Positions 14,014-21,090 of a DNA stretch of 21,090 nucleotides are shown in pieces. The stretch lies in the NCBI GenBank assembly GCA_964591275.1, contig CAZQAE010000081.1, positions 1 to 21,090 on the forward strand, read 5' to 3'. The stretch comes from G963674685 sp964591275. GTDB taxonomy: Bacteria; Lernaellota; Lernaellaia; JACKCT01. The position numbers and the translations under genes were made by a program. Position 1 is the first letter of the stretch, and every line of letters starts with the position of its first letter. Below the pieces are notes generated by a model. The model saw only the letters and a list, made by a program, of their open reading frames with translations, was not told the DNA's origin and ran no database searches.

Positions 14014-14083
14014 GAATCCGCAATTCCGCATACTTCATACTTCATACCTCATACTTCATACCTTGCTCCGCATTCCGCATCGG
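14014..14083. repeat. Array of 10 in-phase heptamers
   Basis: Units in order are GAATCCG, CAATTCC, GCATACT, TCATACT, TCATACC, TCATACT, TCATACC, TTGCTCC, GCATTCC and GCATCGG. A TCATACY core is bracketed by ATTCCGC-type units, as at 7062-7103. The array abuts the end of the lipid kinase gene (stop at 14086). Confidence 0.78.
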
Positions 14084-14085
14084 AA

Positions 14086-15024
14086 TCACCCTGGCGTTTT
14101 GATTTTCAGGACGCCGGGAAGGATTTTGTACTCAGAGGGCAGACGCCCCGGCGCCTCCCCGTCAATATCGTGCAAAACTTCCGCCTCTGAGACGGCCTTG
14201 ACCTCTTTGCCACGATAGACACTGATTTTGGGGTGCTTGACGTGTTCGCCTTTGTATATTTTCGGCATCTGCATCAGCGTTTCAAACAGGGCCAGGTCTT
14301 CCATCAGCACAATATCGAAAAGGCCGTCATCCAGCTTTGCGTCCGGAGCAAACATCATACCGCCGCCGCAGTAGCGCCCGTTGCAAACGCCGCAACTATA
14401 AACTTTGCGCACGCCGATAGATTCGCCGTCGATAGTGATCTCAACGGGCTTGTTTTTGTAAGACAGAGTCGAGGCCAGGCTCGCCCAGGCAAAGCTGGCG
14501 AATCCGCCGAAAACCTTCGTCGTCGTATTGACGCGCCGGTCGATTTCTCCCCCGATACCGAAAGTGGCCATGTTGACAAAATATCGCACGCACGCATTTC
14601 CCTCGTGATCGATTAAGGTCATATGCCCCAGATCAATGGTCCTGGTTTCGCGGCCCGAAAGCCACGCAGCCGCCTTATGAATGTCCTTGGGCAGGCCCGT
14701 CGTCTTTCGGAAATCGCCTCCGGTGCCCTGCGGGATCGAGGCCATAACGATATCGGGATTGATCATCTGGCCGTTTTCAAAAAAACCGTTGGCGACTTCA
14801 TTGTTAGTGCCGTCGCCGCCCACGGCCACGATCATTTCAAAACCTTCCTTCACCGCCTGCCGGGTCAGGTCCATCGCCTCGCAGGGTCTGGTCGTCATCA
14901 CGTATTCAAAATCGCCCAGGTGCTTTTTCATCGAAGCGGCGATCTCATCCCAATGCCGCATTGTGGCGCCGCCTGCGGATTGCGGATTCACCACGGCTTT
15001 TGTCTTGAAATTTCCACGAGTCAT
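14086..15024 (-). CDS. Diacylglycerol kinase-family lipid kinase (YegS/DgkB type)
   Basis: The 312-residue protein is a soluble or peripheral ATP-dependent lipid kinase that phosphorylates diacylglycerol or a similar lipid at the inner membrane. Typical marks are N-P-x-S-A-G-G at 13-19, the ATP-site G-G-D-G-T at 69-73 followed by NNEVANG, the P-x-G-T-G-G-D-F block near 120, and the C-terminal FAPDAKLDDGLFDIVL with an H-D-I-D-G-E segment. Length fits the family. The ATG has a weak AAGG upstream at about 11 nt, so translation may be modest. It lies upstream of, but 168 nt from, the TlpA operon across a heptamer array. The lipid substrate is not determinable. Confidence 0.93.
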   Translation of the reverse strand: MTRGNFKTKAVVNPQSAGGATMRHWDEIAASMKKHLGDFEYVMTTRPCEAMDLTRQAVKEGFEMIVAVGGDGTNNEVANGFFENGQMINPDIVMASIPQGTGGDFRKTTGLPKDIHKAAAWLSGRETRTIDLGHMTLIDHEGNACVRYFVNMATFGIGGEIDRRVNTTTKVFGGFASFAWASLASTLSYKNKPVEITIDGESIGVRKVYSCGVCNGRYCGGGMMFAPDAKLDDGLFDIVLMEDLALFETLMQMPKIYKGEHVKHPKISVYRGKEVKAVSEAEVLHDIDGEAPGRLPSEYKILPGVLKIKTPG

Positions 15025-15525
15025 TGCGTCACGCCTTTGTGATTGTTTCCCAGCAACTGCATTTTTTAGGATTGATGATTTTTGCGAAGCCGGTCAAGCC
15101 TTTTTGATTGAAGTCTGAAATTCAACGATGGCATTTTCCGCGGAAAGCAGCAGCGTTGGGTTAAAAAGACCTGTCTTGTTCACAAATCAAACTCACGCAA
15201 AGCGAAAACCGTGTGGCACAGACACCCCCGCCTGTGCTTCTTTTCTCTTTCCTCCCCAAATGCGTCGTTTCGGTCGGAATAACAGCGTTGGCGCCCCAAT
15301 TCCCCTTTGGGGCAGATTATTGCGTATTCTCTGAGGACAATTCTTATCTCTGCGAACAAAATAGCGCATTCCCCATCAGCCTAAATATTATTGTATTGCT
15401 GGGATAAATATTTTTTCTAAAAATTCCAAATTTCCTCATTTTTCACTTGACATCCCCCAGCCCCCCTGCTATTGCTGGATTATTATGTTGGAGGGGTTTG
15501 ATTATTTTCTAAAGGAGTTCTCTCT
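15025..15525. other. Gene-poor stretch with isolated hairpins
   Basis: I see no convincing gene here; the open frames are short, lack ribosome sites and have odd composition. It holds two small hairpins: GCACAG/CTGTGC at 15216-15237, and GCCCCAA/TTGGGGC at 15293-15313 with a 7-nt loop. Neither has a following T-run. An AT-rich part at 15380-15445 precedes a promoter-like site. Confidence 0.6.
15447..15475 (+). promoter_or_regulatory. Candidate extended -10 promoter
   Basis: A perfect TTGACA at 15447-15452 is followed after 17 nt by TATTGC at 15470-15475, preceded by TGC (extended -10). It would transcribe the small ORF at 15526 and, through the MITE-like element, the lipoprotein gene at 15828. 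Confidence 0.45.
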
Positions 15526-15660
15526 GTGGCGACAGAATATTCCGGTGTGTTTCTTTGTGCAATGTTTATAATGACAGGATGTGGGGCTGTTGAAAAAGTC
15601 GGATATGGCGCAATTTTTGTCATTCCGACTAAGGCGAAGCGAAATGGAGGAATCCCTTAA
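15526..15660 (+). pseudogene. Small putative ORF interrupted by a MITE-like element
   Basis: A GTG at 15526 follows AAAGGAG (15511-15517) by 8 nt. The first 19 codons read MATEYSGVFLCAMFIMTGC, hydrophobic with a lipobox-like end, then the frame enters the element at 15583 and stops at 15660. If the element and one 5-bp duplication are removed, the frame stays open to a TGA at 15829-15831 that overlaps the GTG start of the next gene. No homology is recognised and the N-terminus lacks basic residues, so this could be a leader peptide, a broken lipoprotein gene or chance. Confidence 0.3.
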
Positions 15661-15757
15661 CCATCCAATTTTGAAGGGGTTTCTCGACTCGTCCTTCGGA
15701 CTCGCTCGAAATGACAACGCGGAATTTTTTCGCCGAAGAATGTTTTTCAACAGCCCC
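15583..15757. mobile_element. MITE-like element with 15-bp inverted repeats and 5-bp target duplication
   Basis: GGGGCTGTTGAAAAA at 15583-15597 is perfectly inverted at 15743-15757. GATGT directly flanks both sides (15578-15582 and 15758-15762), a clear target-site duplication. Inside, GTCATTCCGA at 15619-15628 and TCGAAATGAC at 15706-15715 form a second inverted pair (one mismatch), of the GTCATTnCGA module type common in bacterial intergenic repeats. No transposase is encoded; the parent IS family is undetermined. Confidence 0.75.
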
Positions 15758-15827
15758 GATGTCCCCCATTTTTTTTGTTGAGTCCCGCAGCTTGCTGGGT
15801 CACTGTAACCATGAGAGGGAAAGCGCT

Positions 15828-18218
15828 GTGAATTTATTTATCAATAGCATTTTTCATCGACAGACTCCTTTTTTCCTGATTCTCATTCTTTTCTTTTCTT
15901 TTGCGACTGGGTGCGGCTGTCCGTCGAATGAGGACGAAAATGATGACGACGATGATCTCGTTGTGGATGACGATTTGGACGATGACACGGATGATGACGC
16001 GGACGATGACACTGACGACGATGCGGACGACGACACCGATGATGATACCGACGATGATGCGGACGACGATACGGAAAATCCCACTATCCCCGTTTACGAT
16101 GAAAATGGCCTGTATATCGAAATGGTGGCCGGCGGAACCCCGGGCCAAAATGGGCAGGATTTGGCAATAACGGATTCCGGCGACGTTTACGCCGTGGCCG
16201 TGAAGGGAAGAACCCTGTTTCTTTATCACTGCGATGAAAATCTGGAATTTCTGGGAAAGGAAATTCTGGCCCAGTTCGCCACAACGCCGACGATCGGGGC
16301 CGATTCCGCGGGCAATCTCTATGTTCTTTATCACGACATGCGCCAGGAGAAATTGATTCTACTGACTCGTCGGGATAGGGCTTGGACCTCGGAAACCGTC
16401 ATGGATTACGTATACGATGGGTCAAGAACTTTTGTTCCCATGGCCGTCCAGCCGACGACGGGCGCCGTGCATATCGCCGCATGGGATTTGGAAGACATGG
16501 CAATGCAATACGTGAGCAACAGCGGTGGAGAGTGGACCTTTGAAGCCGTGGATTGGGTGGAGGAATTCCCGGATACGATCACGCCGAAATCGATTTCAAT
16601 TGATAATGAAAACAAGGTTCATATCGTGTATTACTTCGACGACAATTATATTTCGTACTTCTATTATGCAACCAATCGTAGCGGCCAATGGGAAATCGAT
16701 CCTGTTGTTGTGGAAAACCGAGCCAGAGATATTGATATGGCTGTCGACGAGGACGAAAATCCTTTCCTTGTGTGGGTTAATCGCTCGGACATAGACACCT
16801 TGCAATTTGCAAAAAAGGAAAACGATGTTTGGATTGTCGACGTTTTCGGTGGAGAAAATTGGTTTGCAAGCACAGTGGAGGTGGATTATTTCGAGGGCCA
16901 ATTTCACATCATTTCCGCAGACAACCAGGAACCGTACAATAATGTCCAATATTGGACATACTCAAACAGCAGCCTGACAAAGATATCGGAGTTCGCAACG
17001 CATTCAAGCAATAGGCGTTTCTTAAAAATGGAGGTCGGTCCCGGAGGAATCATTTACTTCACGCATTTATATTTTATCGATGGGGAGTTTGGCTTGTCCA
17101 TGATGGAAAATGGCGAACTACAAACCAAGGTTCTGGATACCGGCATTGATGCCGGCTACCTGCCCTCCCTGTCGGTTGATTTGGACAACGTTCCGCATAT
17201 CGCCTTTCCAGAATCGCCGGACCTATATTACCATATCGAAAAGGACTTTTTCGTCGCCACGCGGCTGGAAGATCGCTGGGATTTCCAAAATATGGGCTAT
17301 GGCTGGAGCGGCACGGTATTGGCCGGGCCGGACGGCGCGCTCCATGTCAGTTGGTGGCGGGATCAGGATTATAAATTGCTCTACGCGACGTATTCCGACG
17401 GGGAATGGTCGGAGGAAGAGGAAATTCCATATTTCTATGATGAATTTCACGGCCAGCGCCGCTACAATGTCATATCCATCGCCCTGGATTCACTAGGCTC
17501 CCCGCACCTTCTTTTTACGGGAGAGGCTCTTATTTCAACATACGGGGATGTGAATTACTCAAAAAAAGAAGACGGTGTCTGGACAACGGAGATAATCGGC
17601 TCTTCCAACGGCTACTGGGGTGCCGAAGTGAATTTGATATTGGATGAAAACGATAAGCCCATGGCGAGCTACAGTGAGGAATATTGGATGTTCATGGTGG
17701 ACTTCAGTTATCTTCTCTACTTTGAATATGAGGACGGGCAGTGGAACTCAACCGCCTTGCACGGCTTTCCCACGGACGAGCGCGTCGGCGAGGGCCATGA
17801 TTTCCATTACGACGGCCAAACGAAATATATGAGCTATAACTGGTACCATGGATATCATTACCTGACCTTTGCCCGAAACGATGGAGGGGACTGGATATAT
17901 GAGGAAATCAACGATGAGGACACCTTCGGCACGGGGATTTCCACGGATTCAAACGGCAACGTCTACATCGCCTACCTCGTGGACGTGCACAGCGGCGGCC
18001 TCCACACATCGGCCACGAGAGTGAAAGTCGTCACGAAACGCGGCGATGAATGGATTGAAAAGACCATCGACTTCGGCGGAGAATTCTGGAGTTTGGGAAT
18101 CCGCTTCGAGATTGATTCAGACGATCAGGCCCACGTTGTCTACCGGGGTGAATACGCCCTTTGGTACGCCACCTTTCCCGTGGAATACGTCCTGTCAGAA
18201 TATGTCCTGTCGGAATAG
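15828..18218 (+). CDS. Large DDDx-stalk lipoprotein with predicted beta-propeller
   Basis: The GTG at 15828 is chosen because AGAGGGA lies 7 nt upstream and the product then begins with a normal lipoprotein signal; the ATG at 15711 lies inside the MITE-like element. The 796-residue protein has a signal ending ATGC with Cys29 lipidated, an Asp-rich stalk at 39-81 with Asp-Asp-Asp-x tetrads (x = Thr, Ala, Leu), and then about 700 residues of repeating strands with Trp- and Tyr-rich motifs (GEWTFEAV, SGQWEIDPV, NDVWIVDVF, DGVWTTEII, DGQWNSTAL, GDWIYEEI), each followed by a stretch like ISIDNENKVHIVYY. This is typical of sialidase-like or BNR-like propellers. Catalytic residues are not evident. 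The C-terminus carries a 5-residue tandem duplication. The role is probably surface binding. Confidence 0.88.
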   Translation: MNLFINSIFHRQTPFFLILILFFSFATGCGCPSNEDENDDDDDLVVDDDLDDDTDDDADDDTDDDADDDTDDDTDDDADDDTENPTIPVYDENGLYIEMVAGGTPGQNGQDLAITDSGDVYAVAVKGRTLFLYHCDENLEFLGKEILAQFATTPTIGADSAGNLYVLYHDMRQEKLILLTRRDRAWTSETVMDYVYDGSRTFVPMAVQPTTGAVHIAAWDLEDMAMQYVSNSGGEWTFEAVDWVEEFPDTITPKSISIDNENKVHIVYYFDDNYISYFYYATNRSGQWEIDPVVVENRARDIDMAVDEDENPFLVWVNRSDIDTLQFAKKENDVWIVDVFGGENWFASTVEVDYFEGQFHIISADNQEPYNNVQYWTYSNSSLTKISEFATHSSNRRFLKMEVGPGGIIYFTHLYFIDGEFGLSMMENGELQTKVLDTGIDAGYLPSLSVDLDNVPHIAFPESPDLYYHIEKDFFVATRLEDRWDFQNMGYGWSGTVLAGPDGALHVSWWRDQDYKLLYATYSDGEWSEEEEIPYFYDEFHGQRRYNVISIALDSLGSPHLLFTGEALISTYGDVNYSKKEDGVWTTEIIGSSNGYWGAEVNLILDENDKPMASYSEEYWMFMVDFSYLLYFEYEDGQWNSTALHGFPTDERVGEGHDFHYDGQTKYMSYNWYHGYHYLTFARNDGGDWIYEEINDEDTFGTGISTDSNGNVYIAYLVDVHSGGLHTSATRVKVVTKRGDEWIEKTIDFGGEFWSLGIRFEIDSDDQAHVVYRGEYALWYATFPVEYVLSEYVLSE
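15942..16070 (+). repeat. 12-nt coding repeat (DDDx tetrapeptides) in the large lipoprotein
   Basis: About nine 12-nt units encode Asp-Asp-Asp plus Thr or Ala. GAC and GAT codons are mixed irregularly, and the x residue differs from that of the 4907-5029 repeat (Thr/Ala here, Val/Ile there). Confidence 0.8.
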
Positions 18219-18436
18219 GCGCTCTGGGGTAAACGCTGCATCGCCGTTTAGCAAGGCTTCAGCCTTCGCTCCGCCAGGAATGACAATTGCGTGACAAAAG
18301 CACGAAAAACTGAGGGAGTAATCGGATTTTCATGCATGTTTGTGCTTTGATCAGTCGTGGGTTGGTGCCTTTATTTCAGCATTTCTCTTTTAATTTCAAG
18401 GACATCAGGCCGCTTGTATGGAAACGGCACAATATT
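18219..18436. repeat. Intergenic stretch with a tandem hairpin pair and a GTCATTCC half-module
   Basis: Just after the stop are TAAACG/CGTTTA (18230-18250) and AAGGCT/AGCCTT (18253-18266), two perfect hairpins. Next to them GGAATGAC at 18277-18284 matches, on the other strand, the GTCATTCC module inside the element at 15583. None has a T-run. The remainder to 18436 shows nothing else recognisable. Confidence 0.5.
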
Positions 18437-18445
18437 TGTTATACT
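18437..18445 (+). promoter_or_regulatory. Extended -10 promoter of the propeller lipoprotein pair
   Basis: TGTTATACT combines TGn with TATACT (five of six). No good -35 lies at 17 nt, as is common for extended -10 promoters. The leader to the ATG at 18520 would be about 68 nt. Confidence 0.45.
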
Positions 18446-18519
18446 GATGACATTAAAGTCAGGCGACAAGGACAGAATTTTTGAAAAAGAACTCAACCGG
18501 ACTCACTTTGGGGGCAGCC

Positions 18520-20148
18520 ATGAGACACGCCCGTTTATTCCGCAGTTTTTCTTTCCCGGCTATTATCCTGTTTCTTCTCATCGGCGCACTGAGCCTCGCC
18601 TGCGGCAGCAGCGAGGGCATGGACGACGATGACGATGACAGCGACAACGCCGCCTACGCCGGCGACGATGATGGTGATGATGCCGGCGACGCATTCGACG
18701 ATGACGATGCTGACAATGGCGAAGATGTCGACGATGACGCGGACGACGACGACCCGCCGCCGGAACCCGAGGATGACATCGATCCGGGCAGGCGACCGAA
18801 AATCTGCGGCGATTCAGTTTACATTCTGAGCACGGAAGGTGATTTCATCACGCAAGTGAATGCGGTGAACCTCGCCGTGAACACCATCGAAGTGGGAAGC
18901 AATCCAATTTCCATGCAGACCACGGAAAACTGCGACAAGCTGGCGACCCTCAACAGCGGCGATGATACGGTCACGATTGTCGATCCGGCAAATCAAACAA
19001 CTCTCGAACGGCCAGTGCGTCCCGGCCTGAACTCCTTGCAGATTTCTCCCGGCGACCAATACGCCGTGGCCTTTCACAAATTTGACGGCGGCCAGTCCGG
19101 CGGCACCATCGGGTACGGCGAAGTTTCCATCATCGATCTGGATGCGGCGCCGGAAGCCGATGCGGTCGTTTCGCTGGGCGTTGGCTTCCCGCCCGACCTC
19201 GTCGCTTTTACGCCCGACGGGGCCTATGCCCTTCTTTTGTCCGAGACCACCGTCGCACTTGTCGAACTGGATACCGGCATTTACCAAACGCTGCCAACCG
19301 GCCTCGACGTGCAAGCAGGGCAAAAAGTCAAGAAAATCGGCATTACCGCCAACGGCCTGTACGCACTGATTCTAGCTGAAGCGTCTCAGAATATCCTAGC
19401 TCTTGATCTTGGCGACATGGAACTCACCGAAGTGGACCTCGGTTGCTTTCCCACCGACCTTGATATCTCCGAAGACGGCGACGTCTCACTTCTGGTATGC
19501 AAGCAAAGCAACCAGGTGCTGATTCTCGACAACGACGATCTTGGCCTTACCGTTTTTGACATCGAAGAAGTCGCCGGAAGCGGCGAGATAACCACAGATG
19601 GCGCCCTGGCGCTTTTGTTCACGAACGCCGAGTACATCGAAGAAATCCACGCCTTCGACACTGAAACCGGCGGACTTGACACCCACCTGACCGTAAAGCC
19701 GATCAAGGCTGCGGCGCTGGCGCCCGACAACGCCTCGGCGATTCTCTTTCACGAAGGCGGCGACAACAATCCCATCGACGATTTCGACGCATACTTTGAC
19801 AACAAACACGCCTTTTCCATCATGACAATCAACCAGGGACGCATTACGCCGGTAGAAACGCCCGGGCGGCCCGAGGTCGTCAGTTTCGACCCCAACGGGC
19901 AATACGCCATCATTCCGCTGCCTTCATCGCAACGCGTTGTACTGGCCGATCTTGTCTTTGGATTGGCCGATGAAATCGAGACGCCCAGTCCGCCGCTGGA
20001 GGCCGGCCTGATCTTAGCGGATGGCGGCGTCATGGGTTATATTTTGCAGGAGCATGACCTGGGCCGCATCAGCTTTTTCGATACAAACGATCAGAGTCTG
20101 CAACTGCGAACCATCACCGGCTTCCTGCTCAACAGCGACATCGAATAA
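18520..20148 (+). CDS. Asp-stalk lipoprotein with YncE-like beta-propeller
   Basis: The ATG at 18520 with GGGGG 6 nt upstream is preferred over a TTG at 18481. The 542-residue product has a lipoprotein signal ending S-L-A-C with Cys28, a low-complexity acidic region at about 35-92 that is less regular than the other stalks and ends in a Pro/Glu stretch, then a propeller of YncE/cytochrome-D1-like repeats: DSVYILSTEGDFITQVNAVNL, DDTVTIVDPAN, LVAFTPDGAYALLLSETTVALVELDTG, NGLYALILAEASQNILALDLGDMEL. Repeats pair a DG-x-A-L-L or G-x-Y-A-L-L strand with a V-x-x-L-D-L strand. No enzymatic residues are evident. The next gene, 9 nt downstream, has the same type of propeller, so the two likely act together at the cell surface. 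Confidence 0.88.
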   Translation: MRHARLFRSFSFPAIILFLLIGALSLACGSSEGMDDDDDDSDNAAYAGDDDGDDAGDAFDDDDADNGEDVDDDADDDDPPPEPEDDIDPGRRPKICGDSVYILSTEGDFITQVNAVNLAVNTIEVGSNPISMQTTENCDKLATLNSGDDTVTIVDPANQTTLERPVRPGLNSLQISPGDQYAVAFHKFDGGQSGGTIGYGEVSIIDLDAAPEADAVVSLGVGFPPDLVAFTPDGAYALLLSETTVALVELDTGIYQTLPTGLDVQAGQKVKKIGITANGLYALILAEASQNILALDLGDMELTEVDLGCFPTDLDISEDGDVSLLVCKQSNQVLILDNDDLGLTVFDIEEVAGSGEITTDGALALLFTNAEYIEEIHAFDTETGGLDTHLTVKPIKAAALAPDNASAILFHEGGDNNPIDDFDAYFDNKHAFSIMTINQGRITPVETPGRPEVVSFDPNGQYAIIPLPSSQRVVLADLVFGLADEIETPSPPLEAGLILADGGVMGYILQEHDLGRISFFDTNDQSLQLRTITGFLLNSDIE

Positions 20149-20157
20149 GGGGCGAAC

Positions 20158-21090
20158 ATGAAAATACAAACATCCTGGATTCTCCTGATTGCTCTATGCG
20201 CGGCCTTAAGCGTCAGCGGCTGCGCGGCGGTGGACGACGCCATTGAAATGGTCAACGAACTCATCTTTGGCGAAAATGACAAAGGCGACAGCGAGGGCGG
20301 CAAGCGCGAATATCGCTACATTCCTTCCATGAGCGCCGGGAATTACGCGGTGGCTATTGACCCCTACGACGGTTCGCTGGAGCTCATCGATCCGATCAAT
20401 AAGAAACATGAGTACATTCCCCTATCCCCGGATCCCGTTGACGCCGTCGTGCTTCCCGACAACAAAACCGTCGTCGTCCTGGACGGGCGCCGCCACGAAG
20501 TGCGTTTTGCGGATGTCAACACGCTGGCCGTTACGGGCGTGGTGACCGTCGGCGAAACGGTGAACCGACTGATCGCGGCGCCGCAGGGTTATTATGTCCT
20601 GGCCATCTATGACCCGAACTTAGGCAGTGTGGATTACGGCGACAGCGGCATCATCAATTATTATGAACTGAACATTCTCTTTCCGGGAAATGGAATTGCG
20701 CGCGCCGTATCCATCGACTTTGCCCCCGACAACATTGTTTTTACGCCCGACGGAAGTTCCTGCCTTTTGGGCAAAGAGTTTCGCGTCGTCCATCTGGACC
20801 TGGAGACGGCCGAAACAACGGCCTTCCCGCTTTCCCTGGGCGCGCAAGACAGCCGAACGCCCACAGCGATGTCTATTAGCCCCGATGGGAAGCTGGCCGT
20901 TATCACCGTCGCGGAAAACAGCGATGTGTACGTTCTGGACCTCATAGAGGGCCGCATCAACATCCTTGACGCCTCCAGCAAGGCGGCGGATATGGTTTTC
21001 GTACCCGACACGCATACAGTGATCCTGACGCTGCCGGATGAGAGCGCGGTTGCGGTCATCGACCTGGATTCAGGAATCATCGAAACAGTG
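20158..21090 (+). CDS. YncE-like beta-propeller lipoprotein (3' end outside window)
   Basis: The frame from the ATG at 20158 stays open to the right edge (311 codons). AAGGGG lies about 5 nt upstream, and the gene starts 9 nt after the preceding stop, so the two form an operon. The signal peptide ends V-S-G-C with Cys22 lipidated. Unlike its neighbour it has no Asp stalk; the linker to residue 60 is short and mixed (ENDKGDSEGGKRE). The propeller repeats are of the same kind: VDAVVLPDNKTVVVLDG, NIVFTPDGSSCLLG, AMSISPDGKLAVITVAENSDVYVLDL, VIDLDSGIIE. A paired or heteromeric surface assembly is an inference from the operon and shared fold. Confidence 0.9.
   Translation, partial: MKIQTSWILLIALCAALSVSGCAAVDDAIEMVNELIFGENDKGDSEGGKREYRYIPSMSAGNYAVAIDPYDGSLELIDPINKKHEYIPLSPDPVDAVVLPDNKTVVVLDGRRHEVRFADVNTLAVTGVVTVGETVNRLIAAPQGYYVLAIYDPNLGSVDYGDSGIINYYELNILFPGNGIARAVSIDFAPDNIVFTPDGSSCLLGKEFRVVHLDLETAETTAFPLSLGAQDSRTPTAMSISPDGKLAVITVAENSDVYVLDLIEGRINILDASSKAADMVFVPDTHTVILTLPDESAVAVIDLDSGIIETV

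Noticed and set aside
15128..15334. 68-codon open frame on the plus strand
   Set aside because: It has no ribosome site, no recognisable domain, and includes hairpin-forming intergenic sequence.
15711..15827. Upstream ATG start for the large lipoprotein at 15711
   Set aside because: It lies inside the MITE-like element and would place about 39 unrelated residues before a normal lipoprotein signal peptide.
15834..16334. Hydrophobic 166-codon open frame on the minus strand
   Set aside because: It is antisense to the stalk of the lipoprotein at 15828-18218; its hydrophobicity follows from the Asp codons.

Overview
The window comes from a Gram-negative (diderm), probably uncultured bacterium. 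It carries a rod-elongation PBP2/RodA pair, many lipoprotein signal peptides, and an outer-membrane barrel ending in Phe. The lipoproteins with long Asp-rich stretches and the YwqK/MORN lipoproteins suggest a delta-proteobacterial/Myxococcota-like lineage or a deep candidate phylum. I cannot fix the taxon from sequence alone. There are no rRNA or tRNA genes, no CRISPR array and no complete transposase.

Layout. (1) 1-2299: the 3' part of mrdA (PBP2, cut by the window edge) and rodA, separated by a hairpin over the mrdA stop and a 126-bp array of in-phase heptamers. (2) 2390-5170, minus strand: two exported proteins with Asp-rich tracts. One has Asp-box propeller repeats, a PKD-like domain, an Asp-rich tail and a terminal Cys-Cys-Gly. 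The other is a lipoprotein with DDDx repeats and a jelly-roll-like domain. (3) 5370-9962, plus strand: a biotin-dependent carboxyltransferase, two overlapping MORN/YwqK lipoproteins behind a terminator and an extended -10, a beta-keto acid cleavage enzyme, and a 74-aa biotin carrier. (4) 9960-10147: a fold-back MITE-like element at a TA dinucleotide, overlapping the carrier's stop codon. (5) 10301-11713: an unrecognised membrane-anchored protein. (6) 11769-15024, minus strand: a diacylglycerol-kinase-family lipid kinase, then a TlpA-like thioredoxin directly followed by an outer-membrane barrel with one Cys pair. (7) 15025-15827: a gene-poor stretch with a second MITE-like element (15-bp inverted repeats, 5-bp target duplication) inside a small putative ORF. 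(8) 15828-21090: three surface lipoproteins predicted to be beta-propellers, two with Asp-rich stalks; the last runs off the right edge.

The genes fall into loose functional groups: cell-wall elongation (mrdA-rodA), acyl-CoA/beta-keto acid metabolism (carboxyltransferase, BKACE, biotin carrier), envelope thiol chemistry (TlpA plus barrel) and surface display (Asp-stalk lipoproteins, MORN lipoproteins, propellers). No single new multi-gene system is clearly visible. The most distinctive signals are the intergenic heptamer arrays whose unit changes while the 7-nt phase is kept, the DDDx stalk protein family including a mirror-image C-terminal version, the two non-autonomous elements, and the TlpA/barrel pair.
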